DNA of 64,000 nt from Heliopora coerulea (taxonomy: Eukaryota; Cnidaria; Anthozoa; Scleralcyonacea; Helioporidae): contig JASJOG010000188.1 of the NCBI GenBank assembly GCA_030142905.1, positions 434,001 to 498,000 on the forward strand, read 5' to 3'. Positions within the stretch are counted from its first letter, which is position 1. Each line of letters starts with the position of its first letter. This document shows positions 29,534-41,600 of this stretch, piece after piece. Both the position numbers and the translations under genes were made by a program. The notes under the pieces are model-generated. The model worked only from the letters and a program-made list of their open reading frames with translations, did not search any database and was not told where the DNA came from.

Positions 29534-30550
29534 TTATATTTTTTCAAATTGTCGGCTGGTATTCGTTTTTGATCTGATGTTGTTTGATAGTTTTAGACAA
29601 TCGTTATAACTTCTTTTTGTTAACCACCCGTCATCCAGGAAAAGGACTACGTTCGCCCCTTGTAATCGCCAATATTTTTCGAGAGGCTTCAGGCATTTTG
29701 TAAATATGTAAGGCGCCGTGGATAACCCAAAGCAAAGGACGGTAAAGATATAATAGCTAAAGCTTGGCTCGTGGTTCCATTTCCAAGCAAATTCTTGAAA
29801 CGTTTGGTAATCGGTGTGAATATCAATGTGGTCATAACCGCTTTTCAAAACGAAGGAGATCATGTATGATCCTTTTTGGAAATAGGACGGTGCTATTTTC
29901 CAGTTCTCATATTTGATTTTACCTTTTCTTACGTATTTGTTGATGTGTCCTAGGTCTACAGTCAGCCTCATTTCCCCGTTCGGTTGTACTGACACTGACA
30001 GAGGATTGGTGACGTAGGTGGTGTGTTGATTTCTAGAACTCTGTCTGAGTCTAATAGTTCGGAAATGGCCTGTTGGACAAATTCGATGTGAAGTAGGGCT
30101 GATTTATTGTTTCTTTGTATATTCGATGGAGGAGTTTGTAAGAAGGGATCTTGCATCCTTCCTGAATTACTGAAAGGACAAATTTAGGCGCCCCGATACG
30201 TTTTCAAAATCCAATGTTACTTTTAAGACTGCCAATTAGTTTAACTGATACCGGCTGTAATTCACGCTCATAATCTTCAAATACTTCAGAAATATACTGG
30301 AGTAGGCTGTCGTTGGGTTCTTCGCATTCGAGTAGATCCTTCTTCGCTAGTATATCCTCTTGCTCCTCCTCCTAGTCTATTGTAATAGGTGGCGTTTGCA
30401 AAGGCGAGTCCACTGCGGTTTGGTTGGTATTTAACTGGCGACGGTGATCTGCAATATTTAGCCCAGTGTCCGAGATTTTTGCTTCGACATCGTTATTCAA
30501 TTCAACTATAGTCTGTACGGCCTAACTGTCGGAATAAAACGCAGTATCAG
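29534..30550 (-). pseudogene. DIRS-like reverse transcriptase fragment
   Basis: Minus strand. Upstream part (30550-30160) is a quasi-open frame with two TAGs ending VKLIGSLKSN-GF-KRIGAPKFVLSVIQEG; it shifts to TPPSNIQRNNKSALLHIEFV and ISELLDSDRV, then to the main frame (29995-29534): RLTVDLGHINKYVRKGKIKYE, GYDHIDIHTDYQTF, FTVLCFGLSTAPYIFTK, LKPLEKYWR and the catalytic VLFLDDGW. These are the RT motifs of DIRS-type tyrosine-recombinase retrotransposons (FGLS-APYxFTK and LDDG). No RNase H, methylase or recombinase is present downstream. Upstream an alternative frame has AKCRSKNLGHWAKYC-like knuckle residues, hinting at a gag end. Dead fragment. Confidence 0.7.
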
Positions 30551-30559
30551 GGCTTAAAG

Positions 30560-33500
30560 GGGAAATATCTCTGTTCTGCGTTGCGATTGATTGGGGTGGG
30601 AGGGTGGGTTGGTAATCACGTGCCCGCGCATTGGCATGCGCGAGAGAATGTCAGAGTGTCTGGCTTCCCGTTTAAATAATGATGATGAACCAGTAAGAAA
30701 TAGGGGTGAGGTACTTTGCGGCAAACAATGCTGATTCTTGAAGATCGCAAGGAAATGCAAATTGACTTGCATACCAGCGGTAAATACATTGTCTGTCAGT
30801 CTGCCTGTTTACCGCGCAAGAGTCTTGGTACCAGCCGCGCGGGGTATGTACAAGTCTTGTTTTATACTTGATTCGAGTCTATGAGTCACTATGCTAGGGT
30901 AAAGGTTTAAAAAGTAACTAGTGTAATTTGCAAAATTAGTCATCCATAGAAGATATTTTGATTTAAAAATTACCAGTGAGCTCGATTTCTATATATGGAA
31001 TGCTAACTCCCAGTCATTCGCACAGGCAAAAAGTGAAGCCAAGATGGCCACACTTGGAGAGAATTTTGTACGTCAGTTTCAGTCCTATTTGTGGTCTTGT
31101 ACGTCAATTCCAGTCCTTTGCACGACTTTATTGTTTAGTTTTTGTTTGGTTCGGCTTTAAGAGCATTCACAGCCAAGAAAAAAGTATTCAGACGAAATAT
31201 TACTGCACCAGTTTTGCATATTCGAATATTTAAATGGATTTATTCCGCACGTCAATACGTGTGGAATAAGAATTGTACTAAATTGGGCGAAGATGGTAAA
31301 CTAACGGTAAAAATAAGACGAGCACTTCATAATTTGCTAAAGTAATTTTTCGAATCCGTTTTATCAGGTGTCTCATTAGTTTGGAAACTTATTTTGGTGA
31401 AAATATATAACCCGTAACTCGGTTTGACTTTGTCGAAGTATATTTGAAATTCTTAAACTCATTTGTGTCTTTTGAAGAAATATTTTGTGTGTATTTTCGA
31501 AGAAAACTCTCCAGAAAATGTAAAAGGCCGTTTGCGAGACTAAAACTGACATGTAAAGTTGCTCTCCATCAGCAGCAATCTTGGCTTAGCATTTCATTGG
31601 CCAATTAGCATCCCAGATTTGGAATTCGAGTTCGCTCCAAATCACTAATTCCTAATCATGAGGTCGACCTTGCGCAAACATCGAAACGACCCTGACTCTC
31701 AGAAACAATAATAAAAATGCTTTCAACTTGTAACGCTATCACCCAAGATGCAAAAAAAAGACAGTGTAATAATTTGTTGAGTCAATTGAAATCAGCGTGA
31801 TGTTTTGTATAAGGCTGTTTTTCATGAAATTGGTTTCTTTACAATAGTAACGCGTTTCCCGGATATGAAATTGTTCCAGTTTTCGTTTCTTACTGGAAAA
31901 AGAAATCAAAATCCGTGTTAAATTACAGTAAATGTGATGAACTCACTGCAACCAGTTACAGGTGTAACGACCACATGTAGCAGTGGTACTAAAACACTTC
32001 AAAGTTGACGATCCTGTTGGTTTTCGTTTCAATATTCCGCTGTGCGTAGAGCTGAGTTAACTTTAAAAAACACGAGATATAAGTGCAAAGTATTTTCACT
32101 TACAGTTTATCTTTGAGAGATACTATGTGATTTATAGAAATGAACTCAACGTCTTCAATGAGCACTCGTACGTTTGCCATAGTATCCGATACAAGAAGTA
32201 GTAACTGTTAAAAAACGACAGTGAGAAGACAGGTTTGTAATTCTGTTGATCCTTATAAGACACACGCAACATGTTCCAAGATGCCAATCGCAAGGCACGA
32301 AATTGTAAGTGAAAAACAGGCCTTAATTTAGATTCCATGAATATACCCTTAAACTAACTGTCATCACGTCCTCCATCAATATACAATACATGCTCTCGTC
32401 GATGGCGTTTGTGGCTCAGTTGGCAGAGTGCTGCAATAGATTCGCAACTAGTCCCAGCTGGTTTTTAAGAGCCGTTTACACGTGCGATTTTGCACGTTGC
32501 GATTGTTACCCTGGAGTATGTAATGGACCCATGATAGTCTATGCAGCAAGTTATCCGCTAATGATTTGTTATAGTTTGTCCTCGACGCTCTCATCCGTCA
32601 AACACATACTCCAAGATGTCAATCGTAAGGCACAAAATCCCACGTGTAAATAGCCCTTCACGTTGTATAATGCTGTTTTTTAAAAACATAAAAAAATAAA
32701 TTATGAAATCATAAAAAAACAAAATTTTAAAATCAGTTATTCGGATCCAAGCTTTGTCATGGTAAGTCATCTTTAAATTAGGTTGGATTTATTTTAAATG
32801 CATCCCTATGTACAGGAAGAGAGCCGTCTTGACTCTTTGGGATATTTCTTGGTAGATGTGTGGTAGGGCAAAGGCGTGGTTAAAATTATTAGACAAGATA
32901 CCTATGTGGGAAAGGGCAAGGAAAGGCAAACTGAATGGGAATTTTATAATTTTTTGCCAAATATGTATAATAAACGTTTTGATTAGGGTTAGGATTAGGG
33001 TTAAGATGAGGGTTAGGTTTATGGAATAATAGAAGGGCGTGATTAGAAGTAGTAGACAATATGCTTATTGGAAAAGGGCGAGGAGAGAGAGAGAGAAAAA
33101 AAATGAATAAATTTTTTTATTATTTTATATTTTTAAACAAAATATGTTGAATTAATTTATTGATTAGGGTTAGGATTAGAGTTAGGATAATAAAATGATA
33201 GAAAGGGTGGAAGATTAAGAATAGAGTTTTATATGGGGGTAAGGATTAGAAAAAGTATTTAGAGAAAAGCAAAGAAAGAACGAAACAACTAAGAAAGAGA
33301 GTGCGAAACCAAGGTGCTAGGTAAAAAAGAAGCCAAGAAGCCAGCGTTTGCAGAGGGTAGCTACTGACATCCTGCTCATTGTTTTTAGAAAAAATACAGT
33401 GTCATGAATCATCAGGTTCCAAGCATGACAGGGAGGCATGTTTCTAACTCGCTAGCAGGTCTTGGAACGACATGCCCGCTTATGAAAACCGAAGAAAGAA

Positions 33501-34584
33501 AGGGTTAAAAGATGAAAGGGAAAAAAAAGGGAAAAAATAGAAAAAGTAATGAAACGGGAAACACAAAATATATTAATAGCCTAATAATTTATTATTGTAT
33601 GCGAAAGACTTAAGCCGAAATAAAACAGACGCAACAAACAACAGGGAAGACAAAATGGTGAACTGAAAAGTGTACGCATCATAAAGTTATTAAAATTTTT
33701 AAGGAAATAGATAAAAACTGTTTTAGTTTATCCTCAATAAAGCAAACTGTAAATAGGAGTATTTCATGTGACTCGAAAACTAAAAAGGAAAAAACTCGAA
33801 AACAAGGAAAAAGCAAAAAATTTTTTGAGATGGTTGACAAGTAGGCCAAATGAAACTTTATTGCAAAAAGCAACACAAAAAACAGAAAAGCAGCATAAAT
33901 AATTTTAAAGCTGTAAAGAATTACGAAATAAAAATGTTTTAAAAAATAAAGACGATACTAAAACTCGAAAGAGTGTGGTAATTTTAAGTACTTACGAGGT
34001 GAGTCTTTTAAAAATTTTCCGCCACAAACCAAAAAAGATTTTAGAAGGACAAAATAGCGCTTACGTTACCGTCATGGCAACGGAGTTTGGCCGAGCAAAA
34101 AAACTGGGAACTACAAGGTTTGAAGGACAAAACGACATGTGCTTCGTCAGTTGAGAAATATATCGTTTAGAAGAAAAATTAAGATCGGAAGGATGTAACG
34201 GAGACGAAAACGGAGATCAAAAAACTAAAAGGTATGTTAATTAATAATGTAGTATAAATATCTCAAAAATAATGGAAAAGGTGTCAATATTCTGCAACGA
34301 AAGATTACAGTTGTTCATCAACATCAACCGATCAAACTAAAATCTTTAGCAAAATTTATTTAACAAAACCATAGGAAAAGAATCTGATAGAAAATCAGAA
34401 AGCCGGAGACAACCGCCCATAAAAGATAGACGGACCAGTTAATCAACTGACAAACATTATCGAGTAATTTTAAAGTTAAACTTTTAACAATGAAAATCTT
34501 CCTGTAATGTTGAAACAAACAAAACGAAAGTTTTGGAAAAGTTCCTTGATGGATGGATAACGTGAATTTGAAAGACTTGATGCG
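30560..34584. other. Intergenic, no supported gene
   Basis: No convincing coding. Poor-man's box A (TGGCTCAGTTGGCAGAG at 32411) without a box B, so not a tRNA. Degenerate TTAGGG words at 32990-33020 and 33163-33192. Purine-rich stretches at 33060-33560. Confidence 0.4.
32988..33195 (+). repeat. Short interstitial TTAGGG-like words
   Basis: GGGTTAGGATTAGGGTTA near 32990 and ATTAGGGTTAGGATTAGAG near 33164, three to four units each. Too few for a telomeric tract; could be chance or relic. Confidence 0.4.
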
Positions 34585-34587
34585 TAA

Positions 34588-35684
34588 GGCAGGTTTTCCA
34601 CTCGCGAATTTTTTCGCGAGTAGCGGCCTATTTTGCCGATGCGCATGCGCAATCGAACCCGTGATTTTTCGCCGAATCGAAAAAATTAGCCTGGTTTCAT
34701 CGTTGGAGCGAACATGGTAGCAGGGGCTATTGGCCGAAGCGAAAAAGAGAGTTCGAATAAATCCTACTCTTTAACGGCGAAAAAAGGCGCTAGCCAATCA
34801 GATTTCAAAAAAGTCCCTGGCTTGCTTCTGAAGGAAGTATCAACATGGCGGAACTTGATCTAGAGGCGTTGCGAAGGTTTCTCACCAATTCTCCAAGTGC
34901 CAATTTTCAATCATCAGCTGTAGCACTGCAAGGACCACCACATCAAGAACAACAATCTGAATCTGCACAACAACGGCAGCAACAACAACCTCAATCTGGA
35001 CAGCCCCAAGATGTCGAACAACTGAGAAGTTCCCAAAGTGGCGAAAGCTTTGCGAGTCAAGGTTATGCTGTGCAGTACTTGTCAGCAGGAGACAGTCAAG
35101 AACTTGAGCAAAACGAAGAAGGCGATAGGCCTTCTTCTTCGGAAAATGCTATCGAATTTGACAAAGAATTATTTTTAGAAGAAGTTCGAAAATATAGGTG
35201 TCTGTGGGACATCAACTCAGAAGCATATAAAAACAGGCCGGTTAAGCAAAATGCATGGACCCTCATTGGAAAGTTATTTAACAGAGACGGTGAGTTTTTA
35301 ACGGCAAAACTAAAGAAATGAGACAGAGTCTAAAAGCTTCATAGAACTACTTCCATCTTTCAAGTACTGTTTTTCAACACCATTTCACTTTGTTGTAAGA
35401 ATTTGGACAATTGCCCAACGATTAATTTTAAAGTTCTGACAGGTGACAGGTACTCCAAAAAACCTTAATGAGAAGTGCTTAAACTTTTACCCCATTCAGA
35501 CCCTATTTCAACCTTAATTTCAGAAATTACAAAGGAAAACACCATATCCCCTTTACAATTTTACACATGCTTTGTTAATTCATTGAGGGATCCATTGTCA
35601 GTTTCTTTTGGTGTGGAAAATAACTATTTGCTCGCTCGAAAAAAGCCACTTCTCGAGAAAAAATTTGCAGGTGGAAAACCGGCG
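34588..35684 (+). mobile_element. PIF/Harbinger-type element carrying a MADF gene
   Basis: Ends GGCAGGTTTTCCAC (34588) and GTGGAAAACCGGCG (35684) are inverted, followed inward by similar AATTTTTTCG.GAG blocks. TAA lies on both sides (34585-34587, 35685-35687; CGTAA if ends are set two bases in). TAA duplications and an encoded MADF/Myb-like protein are standard for PIF/Harbinger. No DDE transposase gene is present, so it is non-autonomous. A perfect CTCGCGAA/TTCGCGAG hairpin lies in the left end. Confidence 0.65.
34845..35289 (+). CDS. MADF-domain DNA-binding protein, first exon
   Basis: ATG in a good context (AACATGGCG). The first 100 residues are low complexity, Gln/Ser-rich (QQRQQQQPQSGQPQ) with an acidic end. 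The MADF domain starts near residue 108: FDKELFLEEVRKYRCLWDINSEAYKNR---NAWTLIGKLF, matching the first two helices of the Myb/SANT-like MADF fold. The domain is cut at NRDG by a donor-like G/GTGAGT at 35289/35290. No downstream exon with the third helix could be found before the right TIR; an acceptor at 35523 leads to unrecognised sequence. In Harbinger elements this protein helps the transposase bind DNA. Likely truncated. Confidence 0.65.
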
Positions 35685-35769
35685 TAATTGTTCCGTAACC
35701 ACGTTGATCGGAAAAACCAATTTATTGCAGATGAGTTTGCATTGAGATGGATGGCTATGTGAACTGGAA

Positions 35770-37396
35770 TGAACGAAGTGATCCTTAAAATTGGGATTGC
35801 GTTGGACGAATACGACAGGAGGGAACTGAAAAATTTGGGAAAGGCATTGGACATTCTCTATGTACGACCAATGTTGTTGGAGAAGGGAACTGCGACGGGA
35901 AAGATTATGATCGAAGGGTGTGACAAAAGGCAGAACAGGAGCGCCGTCGTTGGATTTTGGAACTAAAAGTTGGGGTTGGGTGAAAGAGTAAGGCCCCCCC
36001 CCCATAGCCAAAAGGATATCTGTATCTCGATAACCACGGCCAAGAATAACAACTCGAAGATGATGTGCTTTTTTAAAGAAAATTTGGTCTTCCGTGATTA
36101 TTCGACGACATCTCAGCATTTGACTATAGATCAGGCCCCTTTTACAAGATTCACGATGGTAAGATTTAAAATGTAATAAAGGTAAACCATCCGTAGGTTT
36201 GATGTATAGATAGGATTTAAGGCACTTGTCATTGTCCAGGTAAATGATTGTGTCTAAGAAATTAATGTTGTGGTTGGAATAAGGAACTTCAAATTTAATA
36301 GTGGGATGATAAGAGTTTAAAAGTTTTATAAATTTCAAGATATTTTTCACCATTGGTCCAAATTAAAAATATGTAATCTATAAATCTTTTCCAGAGAAAT
36401 GTTTTTTTATCGGCAGGTAATGAAAGTAAAAAGGAATGTTCTAAATAACCCATAAAAAGATTGGCAGTGGAAGGGGCCACTTTTGTGCCCATAGCAGTTC
36501 CATGTTTCTGTAAATATAACTGATTTTTAAACGTAAAATGGTTGTTTTTGAAAATAAATTGAAAAAATTGGAAAATAACAGGTAATAAGGGCCAATCATC
36601 CGAGTAATAAGATTTAAGAGCTTTCGTAGAAGCTTGAATACCTCCCTTAATGGGAATATTGGTATAAAGAGATTTAACATCAATTGTTACTAAAAAATAT
36701 TGTTCAGAGGTGGTTGCATATTGAAAATTGTTCTTAAAAATGGTTGGTGTATTTAATAAAGGAGGGTAGAGTCATAACTATGGGCTTCAAATATAAATCT
36801 ACGAAAGCTGAAAGGTGACCCGTGGGAGAGCCGCATCCGGAGATGATGGGACGACCGGGTGGGTTAGGTTTGTGTATTTTGGGCAGTAAATAAAAAAGAA
36901 GAATGCGAGAGTTGCAATCAAGAAGAAGAAATCGAAATGTATTTTGGTTTATTAAACTCTTTTTGTAGATATTTTTGAGAAATTTGGAAATGTCAATAGA
37001 TAGCTGATTAATAACTGCCCTAGGACAAAGTTGGATGGTTTCATAATTTTGGGGTTGTTAAGTTGTGAAAGTGCCTCTGTTTCATAGTCCTCAGAGGACC
37101 AGATTACGACAGCACCACCCTTATCAGCTGGTTTGATAACATAATTACGGCTGGTTTTATAAGAAGAAAGAAAATTGATTTCCTATTGGGTAAGGTTGTT
37201 AAGGTAAGGGAGATGGTTTATATCATTGTATAAACACTTGAGAGAATAAAAAATAGAGGAAATATAAGCAATGAGATTATAATTATTAGGTAGGGAAGGA
37301 TCCCAAAGGATTGTAGATTTAAAAGGAAAATGATCATCAGAATTGTAATCATGAAAGTAATATTTTGTGTACATAGTACTGCAAAAACGTAAAAAG
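35770..37396 (-). pseudogene. PLE reverse transcriptase, frameshifted, catalytic Asp lost
   Basis: Order on the minus strand: SSYKTSRNYVIKPADKGGAVVIWSSEDYE (about 37180-37090), a degraded stretch, FTFKNQLYLQKHG-AMGTKVAPSTANLFMGYLE, then KRFIDYIFLIWTNGE where the family has IDDIF: the second catalytic aspartate is a tyrosine. Then PTIKFEVPYSNHNINFLDT, YIKPTDGLPLLHF, SYHRESCKRGLIYSQMLR and LLQQHWSYIENVQCLSQIF---PVVFVQRNPNFKDH. At least four frame changes or stops. It is the continuation of the N-terminal part at 37.8-38.6 kb. Confidence 0.75.
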
Positions 37397-37442
37397 ATGC
37401 GATAACTTTGGGTGAAGCAACTACCTGAAATATACGAAAAGA

Positions 37443-37482
37443 AACTTCGACGTTTCGAGCGAAGGCCCTTCGTCGGGAAGTT
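37443..37482 (-). ncRNA. Hammerhead ribozyme, left arm of cassette
   Basis: Minus strand: stem I AACTTC/GAAGTT (6 bp), core CCGACGA (second core base T to C), an extra A, stem II GGGC/GCTC, GAAA, minimal ACGT stem III, C at the cleavage site. Confidence 0.65.
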
Positions 37483-37688
37483 AGTAGCGTGGGTGGGGAA
37501 AACAACATGAGCATTTATGCAATTATAACCTAGTTTCCTCCTTAATATATTCTGTTATATGATTTACGTCAGTTTTTGTTTATACTTTGTTTTTACCAAA
37601 TCCATCTCATTGGTCTATTTTTTATCCCGTGATCACTTTTGTATTCAACAATATAAAAGCTCATGTTGTTTTCCCGACCCACGTTACT

Positions 37689-37728
37689 AACTTCCTGACG
37701 AAGGGCCTTCTCTCGAAACGTCGAAGTT
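37689..37728 (+). ncRNA. Hammerhead ribozyme, right arm of cassette
   Basis: Stem I AACTTC/GAAGTT (37689-37694 with 37723-37728), intact core CTGACGA (37695-37701), stem II GGG/CTC with a T-rich loop, GAAA (37715-37718), ACGT stem III, C37722 as cleavage site. Full consensus apart from a weakened stem II. Confidence 0.75.
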
Positions 37729-37816
37729 TCTTTTCGTATATTTCAGGTAGTTGCTTCACCCAAAGCTATCGCATCTTGTTATCCTCGACTACCTACACTG
37801 GCACCTATTTCTCAAG

Positions 37817-38620
37817 AAAACGTAAAAAGGATTTCAATATTGTTTGCTACGTAACCGGATTGGGGGTAGGAACAAATTTAAGAACTTTAGAAAGTAAGGA
37901 AACGAATAGATCTGGTAGAATACTAGACGAAAGATTGACTACCAATTTTTGTCTTGTGATGATAATGAGTTTATTAAATAATTTATGCTTATCATGGTTT
38001 TTCTAAGATAGCCTTGGAGTTTTAGTATGTAAAATGTTCTGAATGGCTTGACGTTGACGCAGAAATGAAATGGAGGACTCGGATGAAATCATCATTTTAG
38101 TGGTCACCTTTCGATTCGTTGAATTTAACGAAAATTAACAGTTTTATGGGAGCGAATGTCCATGAGGGCAGGGATATCATTCGAAGAGAACGAGGAATGT
38201 CGTAATTGTTCATGGTGAGTAACCAAAATATTTTTCAGTTTGGTTGAGCACCCAAGGAGGCAGGAATCCAATTTTCTTTGTAAAACTAGTGATTGTTTAA
38301 CGTTCAGTGAAATTGAAATTCTTAATTTTCTAGGTGTAGTGGAGTTTTTCCGGGGTTTTCTTAGTTTTTTCAAAATTCTACGATAGTTGGAATTACTGGG
38401 TTATGTGTCTGTTGAAGGATTTGGAGCAGTAGGAGTAAAGAGGAGGATGAGGATTGTCTACTGAAGGAGAGGGGGGAACGTTGTCGGGAGATGGATCAGG
38501 AGTGGTTGGAGGACTGAAAATAAAAACGCTGTGATCTTTGATGGTTGATTGTAGAAAAGCATCTCCAGGAATGGGAGAGAAGGTACCAGATTCTTGCGAG
38601 GAGTCAATGAGTTGGTAAGA
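37817..38620 (-). pseudogene. PLE N-terminal region
   Basis: Minus-strand coding upstream of the RT: SPPTTPDPSPDNVPPSPSV (proline-rich leader), KLRKPRKNSTTPRKLRISISLNVKQSLVLQRKLDSC, SSNDIPALMDIRSHKTVNF and KLVVNLSSSILPDLFVSLLSKVLKFVPTPNPVT. The NLSS..L..LLSKGL.FVPTP pattern is the standard start of PLE proteins. Two to three internal stops. Cut at 37829 by the cassette. Confidence 0.65.
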
Positions 38621-38644
38621 ACACTAGTCAGATTTTTTCCGGAC

Positions 38645-41600
38645 TGTCAATTTAATCCGGACTGCAAGAATTTTAAGATAAATGTCTAAAAGTAGTGGTT
38701 ATAAACACAATAAGTTGGTTTCCGGCTTGTTTTCCGTGCTTTAAACACATTGTGTCCAAAGGAATTCGACATGGACACAATAAGTTTGTTTCACGTGACA
38801 AACGGACATATTACGTTTGTTACAACGTCGCATTTAACACATGTTTGTTTTAACCTCTCGATGAAGCGATATGAGGTTTAATGCAAAACACGGCAGCAAA
38901 TACCAAACGTGTTTTCATTTGGACTGATGACAGACGATCTCAAGTCACAGTCTAGTTTGTATTTCATCTTAAATTTCAACTGTTAACTGTGGCTAGTATT
39001 AGAGGACGAACGGTATGCGAATGTAGTCGTTAGCATTACAAGATCGGCAGAATTTGAAATGAGAAAGAATTATGGTGCAACCAAGTTGCACTCCACCTCT
39101 GAAACGCCGCCGCAGGGAGATACTCAGCATGTGATTCAACATGTTTAATGGTGTATCGTTGACTAGTGTACCGCCGAAAATACGAAGATGAGAAACAATA
39201 CCATATTTTTGGTGATACGCAAACTTACATTGCAATTTCTCAAAATTTTGCTTACCTATATGTCTAACGTCTGTAACACAAGTTCGTATATTTGTAATTC
39301 TTGAGAGCTCTGCGATCACGAAAGAAAATGTGTAAAATGACGTTGCATTCTATTTTTGAATTTACTCACAAAACCAACGCCCAAAATAAGCTGCTTGGTA
39401 CTGTGGTTTGTATCTATCATGACTCCCTAGAACTTATTATGTAGTGGAAAACTATTGTGAATACGATTACATAGATTTAAAAAGAATTGTTACGCTTCTA
39501 GCTGTCGTTTAGGAAAGTTTCTTCACCTAAGTGAAGATTTGATCAAAAAGATTTGATTTTTGTACTGACAAAAGGGTGTACTTTCTAAACATTAGTTTCT
39601 TAGTTACTAGGCCTCGTACTTTCAGTTGTTCACGATCTTTAAACCATATTTCACAAGACTGTCAACCTTGCAAGTTAATTTATGTAAATCGTGTTTGTGT
39701 TTAAAGACGTTGAGAGTACAGCTATCATGACTGCCCATTGTACAAGAACGTCTAAAACCGTAAGGTTGTAATAGCTGCTAAAAACGATGGAACATTTGCA
39801 GCAGCACATCACATTTGGGGGAATACGTTTGACGGAAATGAAAATTTAAATTCAACTGATATTATTGCACATGCTAGCCCAGCGCTAAAGCTATATCATT
39901 ACACGTACTTGTTAGTACAATTGTGGAGCGTCAAAATGAACATGTTGCACTAGCGTTGTGGTTTGTGTACGCCATGAAAACGCTTACTCCCTGAGCGTAA
40001 TGAGTCACTATGAATCGTAAAATGGTTGTGAATACAATTAGATAGATTTGACAAGAATTTTAAGGCTGTTAAGAGTTCTCGCGAAAGAAGCTTGCGTGCA
40101 ATGTCCACCGGTTTCGAACGTAAGGAACGGACATATTAGGTTTGTTTTGATGTCGCTTTAAACACATTGAGTTTGTTTTCGCCTGGTAATCAAGCATTAT
40201 CACTACAGTAATATCTGATGATACAATATTAAACACGTTTTGTACGAGAAGTGTTCGCCAAGCAAGGATCAATCTTAAAGATGAGTGCAAGTTCTAATAA
40301 ACGGATAGATATCCAGGTTTTGTATTTGTCTCCGTCAAACTAAGCGCAATGTTATGCTAAAAGTTAAAAAGATTATGAGTGTATGGGTGTTGCGGTTCAA
40401 GATTACTGTATTACGTTGGTCTTTTTTCCAATTCCCAACCGTCTAGATAGTTTAAGATTGGACGAGTTTATCGACTCCAGTATGAATATGACTATTTTTG
40501 TGATGGTTGATGTATGATTGCATGCGCAAAAGCAGTCGACTGATAAAATGTACCATCTAGCCTGAGGTCACAAGCCCCGGTGTTCAGTTTATAAGCTATG
40601 TTATAAGAACACAACTTTATTGGAAATATTAGATACTTTAAGCATACACCATATATGTAAAAAAGAAAAGTATGTCCCTTGCCTTAAGACATAAAAGATG
40701 AAGTTATGAAACACTGAGGTTTTGAATGAGTGAGTGAAATGAGAGATTCTCTTTCCCCGGAGGAAAAAGTGTCCACATATCACGCAACCAAAATGCCTTC
40801 ACTGAAACGTCAGTGTTTCGTTTACCTTTCTTGGCAGTTTACAAACTTAGTCGATTTTGATATTTTATAAATAATGCAATAAACTACCTGTTAAAACATA
40901 GAACTCTTAATTATACATTAATTTCCTCTTACTTTCTCAAATGCCCAGGGACCTTTCTAGAGGTCTCGAGTACATGGTGCACTTATTCACAATGGATGGC
41001 ATCAGACAATTTTATTCTATTCCGATTTATTGTTTGGTTGCGTTTCTTAAATTCAATACCAGATTAGCATCAAATCATATCTGATGCTTCATTAGCTTAA
41101 CCTGATTTACAAGTTATATTACTTGCCTCGCTGACTCATTAGCTCCTCTTTCAAACTTGAATGTCGCTAAGATATAATTTGACTTCCCACAAAGTGAAGT
41201 TTGGTTAAAACTGAGTAAGTCGAAGCCAAACAAGTGATCTTGGCACTGTCGCATACTAGAATCAAGTTGTTTGTGAAGTCAACATGTAATTCAACTTCAT
41301 CACTTCGTTTGTTGAATTGCCGATCATAAATCTTAAGGCAATTAACCAACTGATGAGAAAACTCGCACCAAAAATATTGCGCCAAAGAACATGAAAAATG
41401 TTTGGGAGAGGCTACTGGAAGGTAATTTGAATACTACGAAACTACAGTAAGCTAAAAACGTCAACAGACAAATCAATTCCTGCAGTTCAAGCGTCGAACT
41501 TTTCATCTTCCCAATTTGAGAATGAGTTGCAAAAAATTTGTTTTAAATTTAATTGTGCACGTGAGAAGGTCGACGGTAAGCAAGGCTTAGTATTCGCAGG

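Larger units (their letters stand above)
37397..37816. mobile_element. 420-bp inverted hammerhead cassette with 13-bp TSD
   Basis: Bounded by AAAACGTAAAAAG at 37384-37396 and 37817-37829; removing the insert restores the PLE frame (LKSFLRF...). The left arm (37397-37511) and right arm (37659-37783) are inverted copies containing GAAGCAACTACCTGAAATATACGAAAAG and one hammerhead each; the spacer is about 145 bp. A short unpaired tail (37784-37816) ends the right side. Size, self-inverted structure, TSD and ribozymes are directly visible; that it moved by PLE enzymes is inference. Confidence 0.85.
35690..38640 (-). mobile_element. Second large PLE (Neptune/Poseidon-like), interrupted
   Basis: Minus-strand PLE coding from about 38620 (SQESGTFSPIPGDAFLQSTI) through an N-terminal region, interrupted by a 420-bp cassette (37397-37816), then RT motifs down to about 35770. 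No GIY-YIG remains at the 3' side, where a Harbinger element abuts. Different branch from the PLE at 8-12 kb (IDYIFLIWT and PADKGGAVVIW motifs rather than YRDD and PADKTTNF). Confidence 0.75.

Noticed and set aside
32408..32460. tRNA gene
   Set aside because: Box A only; no box B and no cloverleaf.
32988..33195. Interstitial telomere tract
   Set aside because: Only a few degenerate TTAGGG units; kept as a low-confidence repeat.
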